DNA of 64,000 nt. It comes from Craterostigma plantagineum. Its lineage: Eukaryota > Streptophyta > Magnoliopsida > Lamiales > Linderniaceae. The notes beneath the pieces are model-generated. The model searched no databases. It had not been told where the DNA came from and saw only the letters and a program-made list of their open reading frames with translations. The position numbers were made by a program, and so were the translations under genes. Each line of letters starts with the position of its first letter. The first letter of the stretch is position 1. This document shows, piece by piece, positions 46,412 through 58,229 of the stretch. The stretch spans positions 14,154,001 through 14,218,000 of the forward strand of contig JAPQWV010000018.1 of assembly GCA_027422505.1 (NCBI GenBank). Reading direction: 5' to 3'.

Positions 46412-46747
46412 CTGATTGAGAACGAAATCGTACGAGGTTATCTCAACAGATTTCCTTGCTTTGTTTTCGTAATGTTGTCTGAATAACACGAGTCGACCGA
46501 TGTTACCTTGCTTTCCTCGTAAGTTCTCGTAGCAATACTGTGGGAATAAGAGTCGATCGTGTCTAAATATCGTCATGTAATAACGCTTTATGTTACCTTT
46601 TAAGTTTCGAAAACTACAAACGTCGTTTCGCAGTTGAGGACTTGAGGAATCTTGCGATCCTTACCTAACTTGATCGATTGGAGAAAGATAGTCGGTTCAA
46701 AACCTAGCTAGTATCAACAAAGACGAAAGGGTGCATGAAAGTCCGAA
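46412..46747. other. 3' flank of relic copy 2, nothing recognised
   Basis: Weak similarity to the flank of copy 1 before the CACTA element (GATCGACGTTACGTTAC against GACCGATGTTACCTTGC). No gene. Confidence 0.4.
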
Positions 46748-46752
46748 GTGTA

Positions 46753-48295
46753 TGTTGATTCTTCGGTTGCGGTCTGGTCGGCGGCAGTATAATGAAATGG
46801 TTTCTTGTGACTCTTCGGTCGGCTCAGATGGTGTGTTTCGCGAATAAAAGGAGTTAAAATCCTTCCGAGAATCTTCAAACGCAGGTGCAGTTCAGGAGTA
46901 CCCAGAATATGATAGCTGCAAATACGGGCACTAGTAAACACCACATGATGAACAACTCGACCTTGAGTTTGTCTAGATTATCCATGACTGTAGACGTAGT
47001 CGAGGCATGTGTTGGACACACTGTCCGTAAGACGAAATAGCCCCGATATTAAGTGCCATCGGTTAGTAGCGATCACCCCCAAGATACAACGACTTCTAAA
47101 CTCGTAATCGCAGCACAACGACGAATTTTCTGGCGAACCGTACTCAAAATCGAGTTTTTTCTTGCTTCGGGATTTTAGGAAGTATAGGAGTGATTATGCA
47201 ATTCGTATGGGTTGGAATGAATTTTTTCCAATTAATAAGGGGTCTATTTATAGATTTTTTTACGTAGGGGCTTAATTGCAATTTCAAGAACTTCCTGGAC
47301 TGCTTATGTAATTTTCCAGGGGTCTAAACGTAATATTTCAAACTTATTGGACTGTCGGTAAATTTACCAGCCCGCGACAGGCTCGATTCTCGGGCCGACA
47401 GCCCGAATCTCAGGCGTGTTCCACCAGCTGCGACCCATTCTCCGACCGACGGCCCGAGGCGGCTACCAACACCTCCGGTTGGGCCGAACGACACTTCTTA
47501 GTGTTGGGCCGCACCAGTCCAACAACCCACAACGGCCCATTGACCCAATGGGTCATGCCACCTCATCTGAGCCGCCCAATCAGCGCTTACGCAGCGCCAC
47601 ATCATCTTCACTTCGACTGCGATGTCACCGGCACCGTCGTCGTCGTCGTTCACCGGAGAAAAATTTAAGCTCCTCAATGCTCCGACTTCGACTGCCATGT
47701 CACCGGCACCGTCGCTGTTCACCGGAGGAAACATTTAAGCTCCTCAATGCTCCGATGCGGCGTGCGAAGTGCGCGCCTCATAGCGCCCATTGCGCACTTT
47801 GGCACGGCGCGGCTCAGCCTCGGCCACGGGCTCGGTGCTCGGTGCTCGTCGGTGCGAGGCACCGACTCGCACCCGGGCTATTATTTGGGCCAAAACTCAC
47901 TTAAGCTTCTCAAGCCCACTAAGCCCACAAGTCCATTTAAGCCCATCCACATGGCAAGCCCTTTTTGAATAATCCACGTGGGTTCTATATATACAGTGAA
48001 GATTTTCTTAGTGTCTAACCAATGTGGGACACTTAATTCCCCACTTAAACATTGTCAACCATTTAAATCATTATTGGGCAAACTTCAAAAATTAATTTCT
48101 CATTCACCCGATATCGGTTTTGAGCGAATTAATATTCATTAGATTCCCCGTAAAACGTAGATTCATAATATTTCAATGATTTCTCGTTTCGACATCCGAT
48201 GGCTTCCCGATTTCAATAAACCCGGGACTAAATTTATTAATGGGTTAATTACCCAATTTGGGCCCAATGGCCCATTAGGCTCAAAAAACCCAACA
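46753..48295 (-). repeat. 3' LTR of copia element 2
   Basis: 1543 bp. It is unusually long for a copia LTR and has a GC-rich middle (47390-47890, with ACCGACGGCCCGAGGCGGCT and GGCACGGCGCGGCTCAGCC). The uninterrupted copy is the template for recognising the insertion in the other LTR. Confidence 0.9.
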
Positions 48296-48798
48296 ATCCC
48301 CCACATGAATGGAAATTAATGCAAATGCTATGTATGCTGACTCTTGCAAGAAAAACTCGACGACCCATCACCGCATCGGGAGAGGTAGCTTGTGGCATTG
48401 AACCTTCTCTAGTGAAACGCAATCGAATTTACTCGTTGTTCAGTGAACGTGATGTCTTGAACTGACAGCTTTTGTGTAAATCAAAACAACAACGTACACA
48501 GAGTGACGATCTAATTTCTTTCGATTCTCACGTTGTGTCCATTTGGCCTTGGACCATATCTTGGTTTCATAAGTGTTATATTGAAGCGGCCCCACTTCTC
48601 ACTTATATAGGTGATCGAATTTTAGGACTTTAATCCTAGAGTATCCCGAAATACTCCACCATCAGGTATAGCCATCATTAAAAGCAAAATTGCTTACCCT
48701 TTACCACATGTCTTCGGTAATTACTTGGGCAACTTATGAGAAAGAGCTTCTTAAAAAAAATCCAAGTAAGCTACTGAACTACACTCAGCTTAGTTGTC

Positions 48799-51700
48799 TC
48801 ATTGAACCAAATTTGTGGGATCTCCACTCATCTTGGTTGAGTTACCACCAAGCTCGTTCTTGGGTGTGTGGTTTTTAAGCCCCATTCGCCTTACTGCGTT
48901 ATAGTGCTGATCTCTAGCAATGCCTTTCGTCAAAGGATCTGCTATGTTCTCTTTAGACTTCACATAATCAATAGAGATTATTCCACTAGAGATCAGTTGT
49001 CGTACGGTATTATGTCTTCGACGAATGTGTCGAGACTTACCGTTATACATATTATTTCGTGCCCTACCAATTGCGGCCATACTGTCGCAATGTATCATAA
49101 TGGGCGGTACAGGCTTATTCCAACAAGGAATATCCTCCAAAAAAGTCGTAGCCATTCTGCTTCTTCACCGGCTTTATCTAATGCAATAAACTCCGATTCC
49201 ATCGTAGATCAAGCTATGCATGTTTGCTTGGAGGATTTCCAAGAGATTGCTCCTCCACCTATGGTATATACATAACCACCCGTGGACTTAGAGTATTTGC
49301 TATCAGATATCCAGTTAGCATCGTAGTATCCTTCAAGAACTGCTGGATATCTCGTATAGAGTATACCATGATTAATAGTGTGCTTCAGATATCTTAGCAC
49401 CCTTCTCAAGGCTATCCAATGATTACTCCCAGAATTATTTGTAAACCTACTAAGTTTACTAATTGAATATGCTATATCAAGTCAAGTGCAGTTAGTTAGG
49501 TACATTAAACTGTCAATCACTCGAGCATATTCTTGTTGTGATACGGGTTCTCCTCTATTTTTGGCAAGGTGTAGATTTAGATCTATAGGAGTCTTAGCCG
49601 GAGGATCATCGAAGGCATTAAATTTCTTCAGCACTTTCTCAATATAATGAGATTGTGTCAGCATAATTCCTTCGGGCATCTATAGACGTTTATCCCTAGT
49701 ATGACATTAGCCAAACCCATATCCTTCATACTGAAATGATTTTTCAGCATAATCTTCGTGTTTACAATCATTTTATAATTGCTTCCCGTGATTAACATGT
49801 CGTCTACATAAAGACAGACGGTCACGAATTCATCGGGCGTGCCCTTAATGTAAACACATATGTCACACTCATTTATTTTGAACTCATTCGATAGCATAGT
49901 CATATCGAATTTTTGTGCCATTGGTTCGGTGCTTGTTAAGCCCGTAAAACGACTTCACGAGTCGGCACACTTTGTTTTCCTGTCCAGGTATTACAAACTC
50001 TTCAGGCTGATCCATGTAGATTTCTTCTCCGAGGTCTCCATTTAGGAATGCCGTTTTTACATCCATTTGGTGTACCTCGAGATCATGCAATGCTGCATCC
50101 CCTATTGACGTAATTGTCGTTACGGGTGAATAGGTATCGAAGAAATCATACCCTTCCTTTTGGGAATATTCCTTGGCTACTAAACGAGCCTTATATTTCT
50201 CAATTGATCCATCAGTTTTATATTTCCTTTTAAGGACTCACTTGCATCCTAAAGGTTTATACCATTTTGGGAGATCTACCAACTCCCAAGTGTGGTTCTG
50301 CATTATGGACTCAATTTCGTTGTTTACAGCTTCTTTCCAGAATGGAGCTTCTGGAGTCGACAGAGCTTCTTGCACTGTCCTAGGTTCGTCATCTAACATA
50401 TACGTTAGGAAATCAGGCCCAAATGATTTGGCCACTTTTTTACGCTTACTTTGCCGTGGTTCCTCAACTTCTGGAGGCGAAACTTCAACGGCTTCATAAT
50501 CTCTTCTACAACTTATTTCATTTCTTTCCTTCATTGGAAAGATGTTCTCAAAGAAAACAGCATTTCTCGATTCAATTGTCATCCCAGCATTCATATCTGG
50601 AATTTTTGACTTATGCACCAGAAATCTGTATGCATTACTATTTTCCGCATATCCAATGAAAATACAGTCAACCGTTTTCGGTCCTATTTTGACCTGTTTT
50701 GGTTTAGGTACTTCAACCTTTGCTAGGCACCCCCACACTTTAAGATATCCGTAGGAAGGTTGTCTACCTTTCCACAATTCGTACGGTGTTTTATCTCGTT
50801 TCTTGTGTGGCAACATATTTAGAATGCAATTTGATGACAGTATGCCTCCCCCCCCCACAAATTCTGAGGTAGCCCTGAATTGTTTAGCATCGCATTCATC
50901 ATCTCTTTAAGAGTTCTATTTTTTCGTTCAGCAACGCCATTCGATTGAGGTGAATATGGCGCCGTCGTCTGATAATACCATGTTCTCGGCAAAATTCCAC
51001 AAACGGTGCCACGCATTCTGCTCCTCTGTCACTTGGTATCATTTTAATCTCAGAATTAAGTTGATTCTCAACTTCACTCTTATATCTTAAGGTATCAAGA
51101 GATTCATCTTTACCACTTAAAAGATACACGTGACAGTGCAATCATCGATAAACGTGATAAAGTATTTCTTTCCACCTCTAGTTTGCACGAATTTCAGATC
51201 GCATATATCAGTATGGATCAATTCTAGTAGTACTTTCGACAGAGAAAAATGGTCCCTTGGCCATTTTTGCTTCTACGCAGATTTCACACTTGTGTTGTGA
51301 ATCAATTTCCATTTGTGGAAGTAAATTTAAACTTATTAACTTTTTCAGTTTGTTTAAACTCACGTGTCCTAATCTACCATGCAATAAGTTAGACAACTCT
51401 ACCAAGTAAGAAGAACTGACTTTATTAATATCAGCGATATCGCGTTTTACTTGCATTACAGATAACTTAAAAAGACCCTTCTCGAGGTAACCTTTGCCAA
51501 TAAAATGACCATTCTTGGTCAGTACATATTTTCCAGCTTCAAATACTTTTCTAAATCCAGCGTTACTAAGAAGAGCGCCGGACACCAGATTCTTGCGGAT
51601 GTCTGGAACATGCAGCACGTCTACAAGCGTCACTTCCTTGCCTGAAGTCATCTTCAGCACCACTCGTCCCAATCCTACGATGTTGAACGTCGCCGCTTTC

Positions 51701-52814
51701 CCCATATAGAGCGTCCTACCCGAAATAGGCGTGTAGGTGGAGAACATTTCTTTGTCGGAGCAGATGTGGCGCGTTGCTCTGCTGTCGATGTACCAGTAGT
51801 TCGGATTTTCCACGACGTTTGCCTCGTACACGACTGCAGTCAGGTCTAGCTCCGACATGTCTGTCGTCGGCTGCTTCTCTTCAGTGAGATGCGCCCGAGT
51901 CTTATTAATTCTCTTCTTTTTACGACAATCCTTGGCCATATGCCCTGGTTTATCGCAGTTATAACCGTTGCCCTTAATTCTTTTGGAATTTGGGTCATGA
52001 TTCTTTTGCGGCGGACCTGGCCTTTACCGCTTGTTTCCATAGCTAGGTTCAGCCAAGTTGGCTCCCGCCTCCATACTGCCCCTCTTGTTCTTGGCTTCGC
52101 TCTTTCGGTTATCTTCCTCGATTCGAAGCCCCACAATCAGGTCCTCAAGCCCCATTTCTTTTCGTTTGTGCTTGAGGTAATTCTTGAAATCCTTCCACAG
52201 AGGCGGCAGCTTCTCGATAATCGCAACTACCTGGAAGTTTCAGTGATCTGTATATTTTCGGCATGAATATCGTGAATAATCAGCTACAGATCACGGACTT
52301 GATCCAGCATCGGCTTAGAGTCGGTCATATTACAATCCAAGAATTTGCCGACGATGAACTTCTTCAGTCCGGCATCGTAGGTCTTATACTTCTTGTCCAA
52401 CGAATCCCACAACTCTTTCGTAGTCGTAGCCACTGCATAGACGTTGTGGCACATGAAATCATTATGAAATCATTATGAAATCCCACAACTCTTTCGTAGC
52501 CACTTCTTGTCTAGGACGTTCAGAATATAGTTGCGGCACATGAAATCATTATGATTCCATGCGTCTAACGCAACCTTTTCTTGCTCAGATTGAGCGACAC
52601 GAGAAGCATAATCTGTGTCGTTAGGGTTTTCACCCTCAGCTGGTGGGGCGACTTCTGTCACCGTAGGGGCGATATCCTTCAGGAATCAGACAAGGTGGAG
52701 CGTTGTCAGATAGAACATCATCTTTTGCTGCCAACGTTTGAACTCCGTCCAGTTGAACTTGGCAGGACGTTCGACGTGGCTGCTGGCAGGGATCTTTGGT
52801 GCGCTGGTTGCCAT
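48799..52814 (-). pseudogene. Copia element 2 gag-pol, multiply broken
   Basis: Gag starts at ATG 52814 (MATSAPKIPASSHVERPAKF), includes FKRWQQKMMFYLTTLHLV, then hits a stop. ALDAWNHNDFMCRNYILNVL follows. In 51939-51208, protease reads YIDSRATRHIC, the usual DSG changed to DSR, followed by GAG_pre-integrase (LLHGRLGHVSLNKLKKL). Integrase (51141-50819) has SPQSNGVAERKNRTLKEMMN. The RT entry (50858-50238) has NHTWELVDLPKWYKPLG; the RT active site near 49805 is YVDD. RNase H (49409-48799) has IHCDSMAAIGRARN and ADPLTKGIARD. Eight or more frames are involved. Confidence 0.9.
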
Positions 52815-52882
52815 CAATCAGATCACGAACAATGATTTCGTCTTACGATTGTTGATTCTTCGGTTGCGGTCTGGTCGTCGGC

Positions 52883-54436
52883 TGATAAACGTATTTCAAT
52901 ACGTTTATCGTAGTATCTAATTGGGTTATAGAAGAGCTCTAGCAATCATTTTATGAGTTTATTCGCCCTATTTACACATATATTGATATTGAAGGAGCTT
53001 AGGACGACTTTCGGGCGAAAAGGAGCAAAAACGGGGCAAAACGGAGCAAAAACGACGGAAACAGTCATGTGTCACGGCCGTGACACCCAATGCATCAGGC
53101 CATGACAGGAGACAGAAGATTATACTGCCGGAAGTCACGGCCGTGACACTTATTGCACCAGGCCGTGACCCGTAGCAGTAGCAACATTAGAAAATTAATA
53201 TCTCTCAATCCAGATCTCGGATTGAGAATCCCTTCTTTCTGAATCAAGATTGGCGAGTCTTCTATCTATGGTTAAAATTTCAGCTCAATCGGACATCGTT
53301 TACCCCTCCATCTGAGAGAAATACGAAACTTTCGCAAGGCTGGAAAAGTGTCACGGCCGTGACACCTCTGCACGAGGCCGTGACGCACGGCAGTGAGCTC
53401 CATTTTGTGCCCCGACAGTGTCACGCCAGTGACGGGCCATGTCCCAGGCTGTGACAGTAGCGAAAGTCATTATAAAAGCCCAAATTTGACCCAAAAAGAG
53501 GGGAACTTTTCGCCAGATATCAAACCTAAAACCTCCAGAGACGAAAAACGAGCCAAAAGAACGCAGAATTGCATCCCGGAGCGAAAGAGACAGTTTAACG
53601 ACGGATTCCACGCAGATTTGAACGAAGAACGAAGATTCTCCCGCGCTATCATCGTAGAGCATCCGTACATCAAGATTATGAGTTCTTCACCTTCAATTCT
53701 TGTTTCTTCCGTTGTTTTTCCTTCAATCATGAGTAGCTAAATCCCTTTTGTGTTGGGGATTAGATGAATGCTAGGATATTTCGTAGTTAAGATATATGTT
53801 TATCGTGACTCGTGTTTATGACTATTTATCGTTCTATGAATCTGTTTCGTTGCTTTAATATGTCTATGTGTTAAAGTGATCGTGTGGAAAAATGTTTAGG
53901 ACGACAGCTAAATAAAGTTTTGGCCGTTCATAGAAGTTAGGATTCGGGTATAGGGCAAAAGCAAATACTCGATCCTCGCCGTTAGTAATTACCGAATTTT
54001 AGATCCCCGCGAGCGTTTAGGGCGACAGCAAACTTGCAAGCGGGTAGGAAAATTACTGCGATCTAGTCAGAATCACGTAGGAACGATTTCATTGTCTTAG
54101 CCTATAGTACTTGGCTGGATTCGAATCCCGAGCACATTTTTATCATATGAAAGCTCTCTTATCAGTTTAAGTCATGTTTTTTCATTCTCTCGTTGATTTA
54201 GTAAGTAATCTGTTAGAATAGTTCGTACAACCATTTGCTATTTTATTTAGGCTAAATATCGAGTCGATAGGTCACTACTAGTACTTAGTTTATTCCTTTT
54301 GTTCGATACTCGTTTACTCACGTTACTGCACTACACACGATAGGTTCACTGCCTATCGCACGTCGGTGATAGTAATTAGATATTCGTTTTAATTATTACT
54401 TGTCGCACTTTTCATTCACACACCACGTGTCGATCA
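52883..54436 (+). mobile_element. Solo LTR (probably Ty3/gypsy) nested in the copia element 2 LTR
   Basis: 1554 bp, TGATAAACGTATTTC...GTGTCGATCA. The flanks TCGGC (52878-52882) and GCGGC (54437-54441) are a target duplication with one mismatch; the uninterrupted LTR at 46753 has the empty site GGTCGGCGGCAG. A short hairpin GATAAACG...CGTTTATC lies at its start. 53070-53460 carries repeated CACGGCCGTGACAC palindromes. There is no coding region. The leader-like ATGAGTAGCTAAATCCCTTT motif (53730-53750) is common in plant Ty3/gypsy LTRs; orientation is inferred from it. Confidence 0.78.
53070..53460. repeat. Cluster of CACGGCCGTGACAC palindromes
   Basis: The perfect palindrome TCACGGCCGTGA is at about 53072, 53134 and 53351. 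Each is followed 15-20 bp later by AGGCCRTGAC. A degenerate version GTGTCACGCCAGTGAC is at 53418. Confidence 0.8.
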
Positions 54437-55865
54437 GCGGCAGTATAATGAAATGGTTTCTTGTGACTCTTCGGTCGGCTCAGATGGAGTGTTGCGAATG
54501 AAATGAGTTAAAATCCTTCCGAGAGTCTTCAAACGCAGGTGCAGTTCGCGAGTACCCAGAATATGATAGCTGCAAATACGAGTACTAGTAAACACCACAT
54601 GATGAACAAAACGACCTTGAGTTTGTCTAGATTATCCATGACTGTAGACGTAGTCGAGGCGTGTGTTGGACACACTGTCCGTAAGACGAAATAGCCCCAA
54701 TATTAAGTGCCTTCGGTTAGTAGCGATCGCCCCAAGATACAACGACTTCTAAACTCGTAATCGCAGCACAACGATTCGAATTTTCCGACGAAGCGTACTC
54801 GAAACGACTTTTTTCTTGCTTCGGGATTTTAGGGAGTATGGGGGTGATTATGCAATTTCGTATGGGTTGGAATGAATTAATTTTTCCAATTCATAAGGGG
54901 TCTATTTATAGATTTTTTTAAGTAGGGGCTTAATTGCAATTTCAAGAACTTCCTGGACTGCTTTTGTAATTTTCCAGGGGTCTAAACGCAATATTTCAAA
55001 CTTATTGGCCTATCGATAAATTTACCAGCCCGCGACAGGCCCGATTCTCGGGCCGACAGCCCGATCAGGCGTGTCCCACTGGCTGTTGCCCGGTTCTCCG
55101 ACCGACGGCCCGAGGCGGCTACCGACACCTCCGATTGGGCCGACCGACTTCCTAGTGTTGGGCCGCACCGGTCCAACAGCCCACAACGGGCCATTGACCC
55201 AATGGGTCATGCCACCTCATCTGAGCTGCCCAATCAGCGCTTACGCAACGCCACCTCTTCTTCATTCGACTGCCATGTCACCGGCACCGTCGCCGTTCAC
55301 CGGAGGAAAAACTTAAGCTCCTCAATGCTCTCGCCCCGATGCGGCGTGCGAAGTGCGCGCCCTTTGCACTTTGGCACGGCACGGCTCAGCCTCGGCCATG
55401 GCCTCAGGCTCGGTGCTCGTCGGTGCAAGGCATCGACTCGCACCCGGGCTATTATTTGGGCCAAAACTCACTTAAGCTTCTCAAGCCCACTAAGCCCACT
55501 TAAGCCCATCCACATGGCAAGCCCTTTTTGAATAAACCCACATGGGTTTCTATATATATGGTGAACATTTTCTTAGTGTCTAACCAATGTGGGACACTTA
55601 AATCCCCACTTAAACACTATCAACCATTTAAATCATTATTGGGCCAACTTCGAAAATTAATTTCTCATTCACCCGATATCGGTTTTGGGCGAATTAATAT
55701 TCATTAGATTCCCCGTGAAACGTAGATTCATAATCTTTCAACGATTTCTCCTTTCGACATCGTATAGCTTCCCGATTTAATTAAAACCGGGACTAAATTT
55801 ATTAATGGGTTAATTACCCAATTTGGGCCCAATGGCCCATTAGGCTCAAAAAACCCAACAGTGTA

Positions 55866-56689
55866 TAGAACATAGTATATATAGAATTTGAGTTTAGGGA
55901 TACATCCTACAACCGTTAAAGTGATTATTAGTCAATTTGATTACCTTCTGTGTTAGTTGAAAGACTAATTTTTTAAAGCCTAGCTCTTAGTATCGAGCGA
56001 ATGTCATTATTAGTACCGATGTTTGCATTGAGAATTGAGATGCACCCATAGTCTCCTTAATATTATCGATTTTGGATCGTTTTGATTTTCTGATTAATTT
56101 AATCGTAAGTTTAGACAGAATTTAACATGTGAGAGCACATGATCTCATTTGCGTTGACTTAAGCCTCATAATGCATCTTCTTCTTCGGCTTGAATTCGCG
56201 TGAGCATCATTATGAATCATAGTAAACAATATAAATTTTTATTATTTAGTTTTACTTTACGTTTTGCGATGAGAATCCCGCAGCAAATGTTAATTTTTTT
56301 TCAATTTTATTTTAATAATTATCAAAGAGGGAAATCGATTTTTTTTGTTGAATTGCTGACCGCGTTTTTTTTTATGTGATGCTTTTGTTAATGCGGCTCG
56401 GATCACCTATTCCACTTAAAATATTAATATTATACCATATTATCTCTCCGAATCACCATACACACGCAACGTCCCATATTCTTATAATGCCAACCCCATA
56501 AATTCTAGGAACAAAAAATATTTAAGCCTCCAAGACACGAAACATTTTTTTTATCTAATATAGATGTTAATGAATACCAACCCTAAATCTTTAAAAATCT
56601 TAATACAATAACCCATCAAAAACTAATTGCAAACGCTGTTGCCGTTTCGGTGAACTATGGTTCAATCCCCTAAAGTCGAGCCAATTCAG
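55866..56689. other. Intergenic, nothing recognised
   Basis: AT-rich, no ORF of note and no element ends found. Confidence 0.45.
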
Positions 56690-56931
56690 TTATTTTTCGT
56701 TACACGTGCTCTTCACGGATTGGATAGACCTCATTTACATCGTTACAGTTGTCTACAAATGCCCTCCTATTCATTATCTTCCATTTTCCCGCCAGTTTTT
56801 GTTTGTAATTTTTAGTTCCATGCAAATCATCGTCAAATCAAATAAAATAATGAATCTGGTGACTTGTAATGGATAACAACAAAAACACGAACATAGCAAG
56901 AACAAGGGATCGGAAGGTAATATTTCATATA

Positions 56932-56981
<50 letters not shown>

Positions 56982-57190
56982 GCACCGAGAGTAACAAGAA
57001 GAAAAACCAAATCGTAGAAATAGACAACAGACAACTACAACCATATCCAATATTTAAAGGCGACGACAACCATTAGCATATAAGTCTCAAACATATGAGA
57101 TCAATCAATAAGGGGAAAAAAGAAAGAAGGACGAGGGAATTTAAAATGAAGGTGAGTCAACTCTCCATAGCCATTGCCCTTCTTTGTTAG
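56690..57190 (+). pseudogene. Relic cysteine-rich gene, copy 3: upstream region and truncated start
   Basis: 56690-56930 matches the upstream region of copy 1 at 29960-30200, and GGCGACGACAACCATTAGCATATAAG at 57060 matches its leader. An ATG at 57146 begins a frame (VSQLSIAIALLC) equivalent to the copy 1 start SHQLSKAIALIL, ending in TAG at 57188-57190 after 14 codons. Homology fades by about 57230. An (AT)n repeat lies at 56935-56983. Confidence 0.6.
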
Positions 57191-57293
57191 ATCACTTACT
57201 ATTTTTGCTAACGTATTCATTCATCCATTCGCAACCTTTGATTTCTTTTATCGATCGAATGAGATAATATGAGGGAGGAACTGCATCATTTCT

Positions 57294-57846
57294 GTAGGGA
57301 TTTTTTCAGTCCAGCCCAAACCCAATCCGGTATAAGCTTGTGGGGTTCCTCTCTAAAACCAATTTGCAATAGAGGGAGTGAACCCACAAGCTTATAAACC
57401 TAACAATTTCCCTTTTCTTTAATCGGTGTGGGATAGTTGTTTGTACACCCAACAAACCTCCCCTCAAACTCTAGACCACACAACGAACCTCCCCTTCGAC
57501 GATTATCTGCACCAAGCGCTTCTCCGCAATCACTGCACCAAGCGCTTCTCACCGCAGATTCACCAATCGTCATTATAAGGGCCGGGGACACACCACCCAC
57601 ACCGTACCCGGGCTAGAATTTTTCCATCTGAAGGCACCCTCACGCCTTCGTCCACGCTCACCGCACCATGTAGGGATTTTTTCAGACCCAATTCCAACCC
57701 AAACCCAATCTGGTATAAGCTTGTGGGGTTCCTCTCTAAAACCAGTTGGCAATAGAGGGAGTGAGCCCACAAGCTTATAAACCTATCAATTTCCCTTTTT
57801 TTAATCGGTGTGGGATAGTTGTTTGTACACCCAACAAACGAACCTT
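57294..57846. mobile_element. TRIM-like pair of direct repeats with hairpin core
   Basis: 57294-57475 and 57669-57846 are about 90% alike: TAGGGATTTTTTCAG, GGTATAAGCTTGTGGGGTTC, TTAATCGGTGTGGGATAGTT, ACACCCAACAAAC. Inside each, TATAAGCTTGTGGGGTTCCT pairs with GAGCCCACAAGCTTATA about 40 bp away as a stem-loop. The 190-bp middle has a short tandem word (TGCACCAAGCGCTTCTC twice). Two short LTRs around a tiny interior would fit a TRIM, but no primer-binding site or target duplication is clear. Confidence 0.5.
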
Positions 57847-57849
57847 AAT

Positions 57850-58229
57850 TCTGCCGGCTGAACCTAAGAGGTGTTACTTATGCAATGAGGTAGGCCATTT
57901 AAGAGATTTTGCCCAAAGAAATCAAAACTGAATCAGAAACAAGCTAATGTTGGAGCTTCAGATTTCTATGAGCATTGCAGTTTTGAATCAGCCGAGATCT
58001 TAACAGTTTCTGAGGCTGAGGAAAGAGAGGAGTGGATACTCGACTCTGGTTGTAGCTTTCATGTAACCTGCAATAAGGATTGGATGTTTGAATTCAAGAA
58101 AACAAGAGGAAAATCTGTCACAACTGCAAATGGTGAAACCTGTCAGATTTTAGGTGTTGGTGCTGTGAAATTCAAACTGAAATCAGGCCGCTTAGGGATC
58201 CTAAGAGATGTTAGATTCATACCTCTCGT
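57850..58229 (+). pseudogene. Copia Gag zinc knuckle-protease fragment, plus strand
   Basis: It reads EPKRCYLCNEVGHLRDF (CCHC start; a frameshift follows), then ASDFYEHCSFESAEILTVSE, EEWILDSGCSFHVTCNKDW and QILGVGAVKFKLKSGRLGIL, ending at RDVRFIP. It is clearly related to the minus-strand elements at 59155-64000 but in opposite orientation, and it lacks their UAG after ILGVG. It is cut at 58230 by the LTR of that element. Confidence 0.8.

Larger units (their letters stand above)
46753..55860 (-). mobile_element. Ty1/copia element 2, 9.1 kb including a nested solo LTR
   Basis: A perfect 5-bp target duplication GTGTA lies at 46748-46752 and 55861-55865. LTRs are 46753-48295 and 52850-55860, TGTTGATTCTTCGG...AACCCAACA; the right one is interrupted by a solo LTR at 52883-54436. 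The polypurine tract is CATGTGGGGGAT, identical to that of copia element 1, and Gag is clearly related. The leader between the 5' LTR and the Gag ATG is only about 35 nt (52815-52849) and lacks the initiator tRNA-Met site. Confidence 0.92.
52850..55860 (-). repeat. 5' LTR of copia element 2, interrupted
   Basis: Pieces 52850-52882 and 54437-55860 together match 46753-48295. The first 33 bp (TGTTGATTCTTCGGTTGCGG...) are separated from the rest by the nested solo LTR. The GC-rich middle has several small indels relative to the other LTR. Confidence 0.88.

Noticed and set aside
47416..47904. Plus-strand 162-codon ORF
   Set aside because: It lies inside the GC-rich middle of the copia element 2 LTR; the matching LTR copy has indels that break it.
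53393..53740. Plus-strand 115-codon ORF
   Set aside because: It falls wholly within the solo LTR and has no domain; Arg/Ser richness follows local composition.
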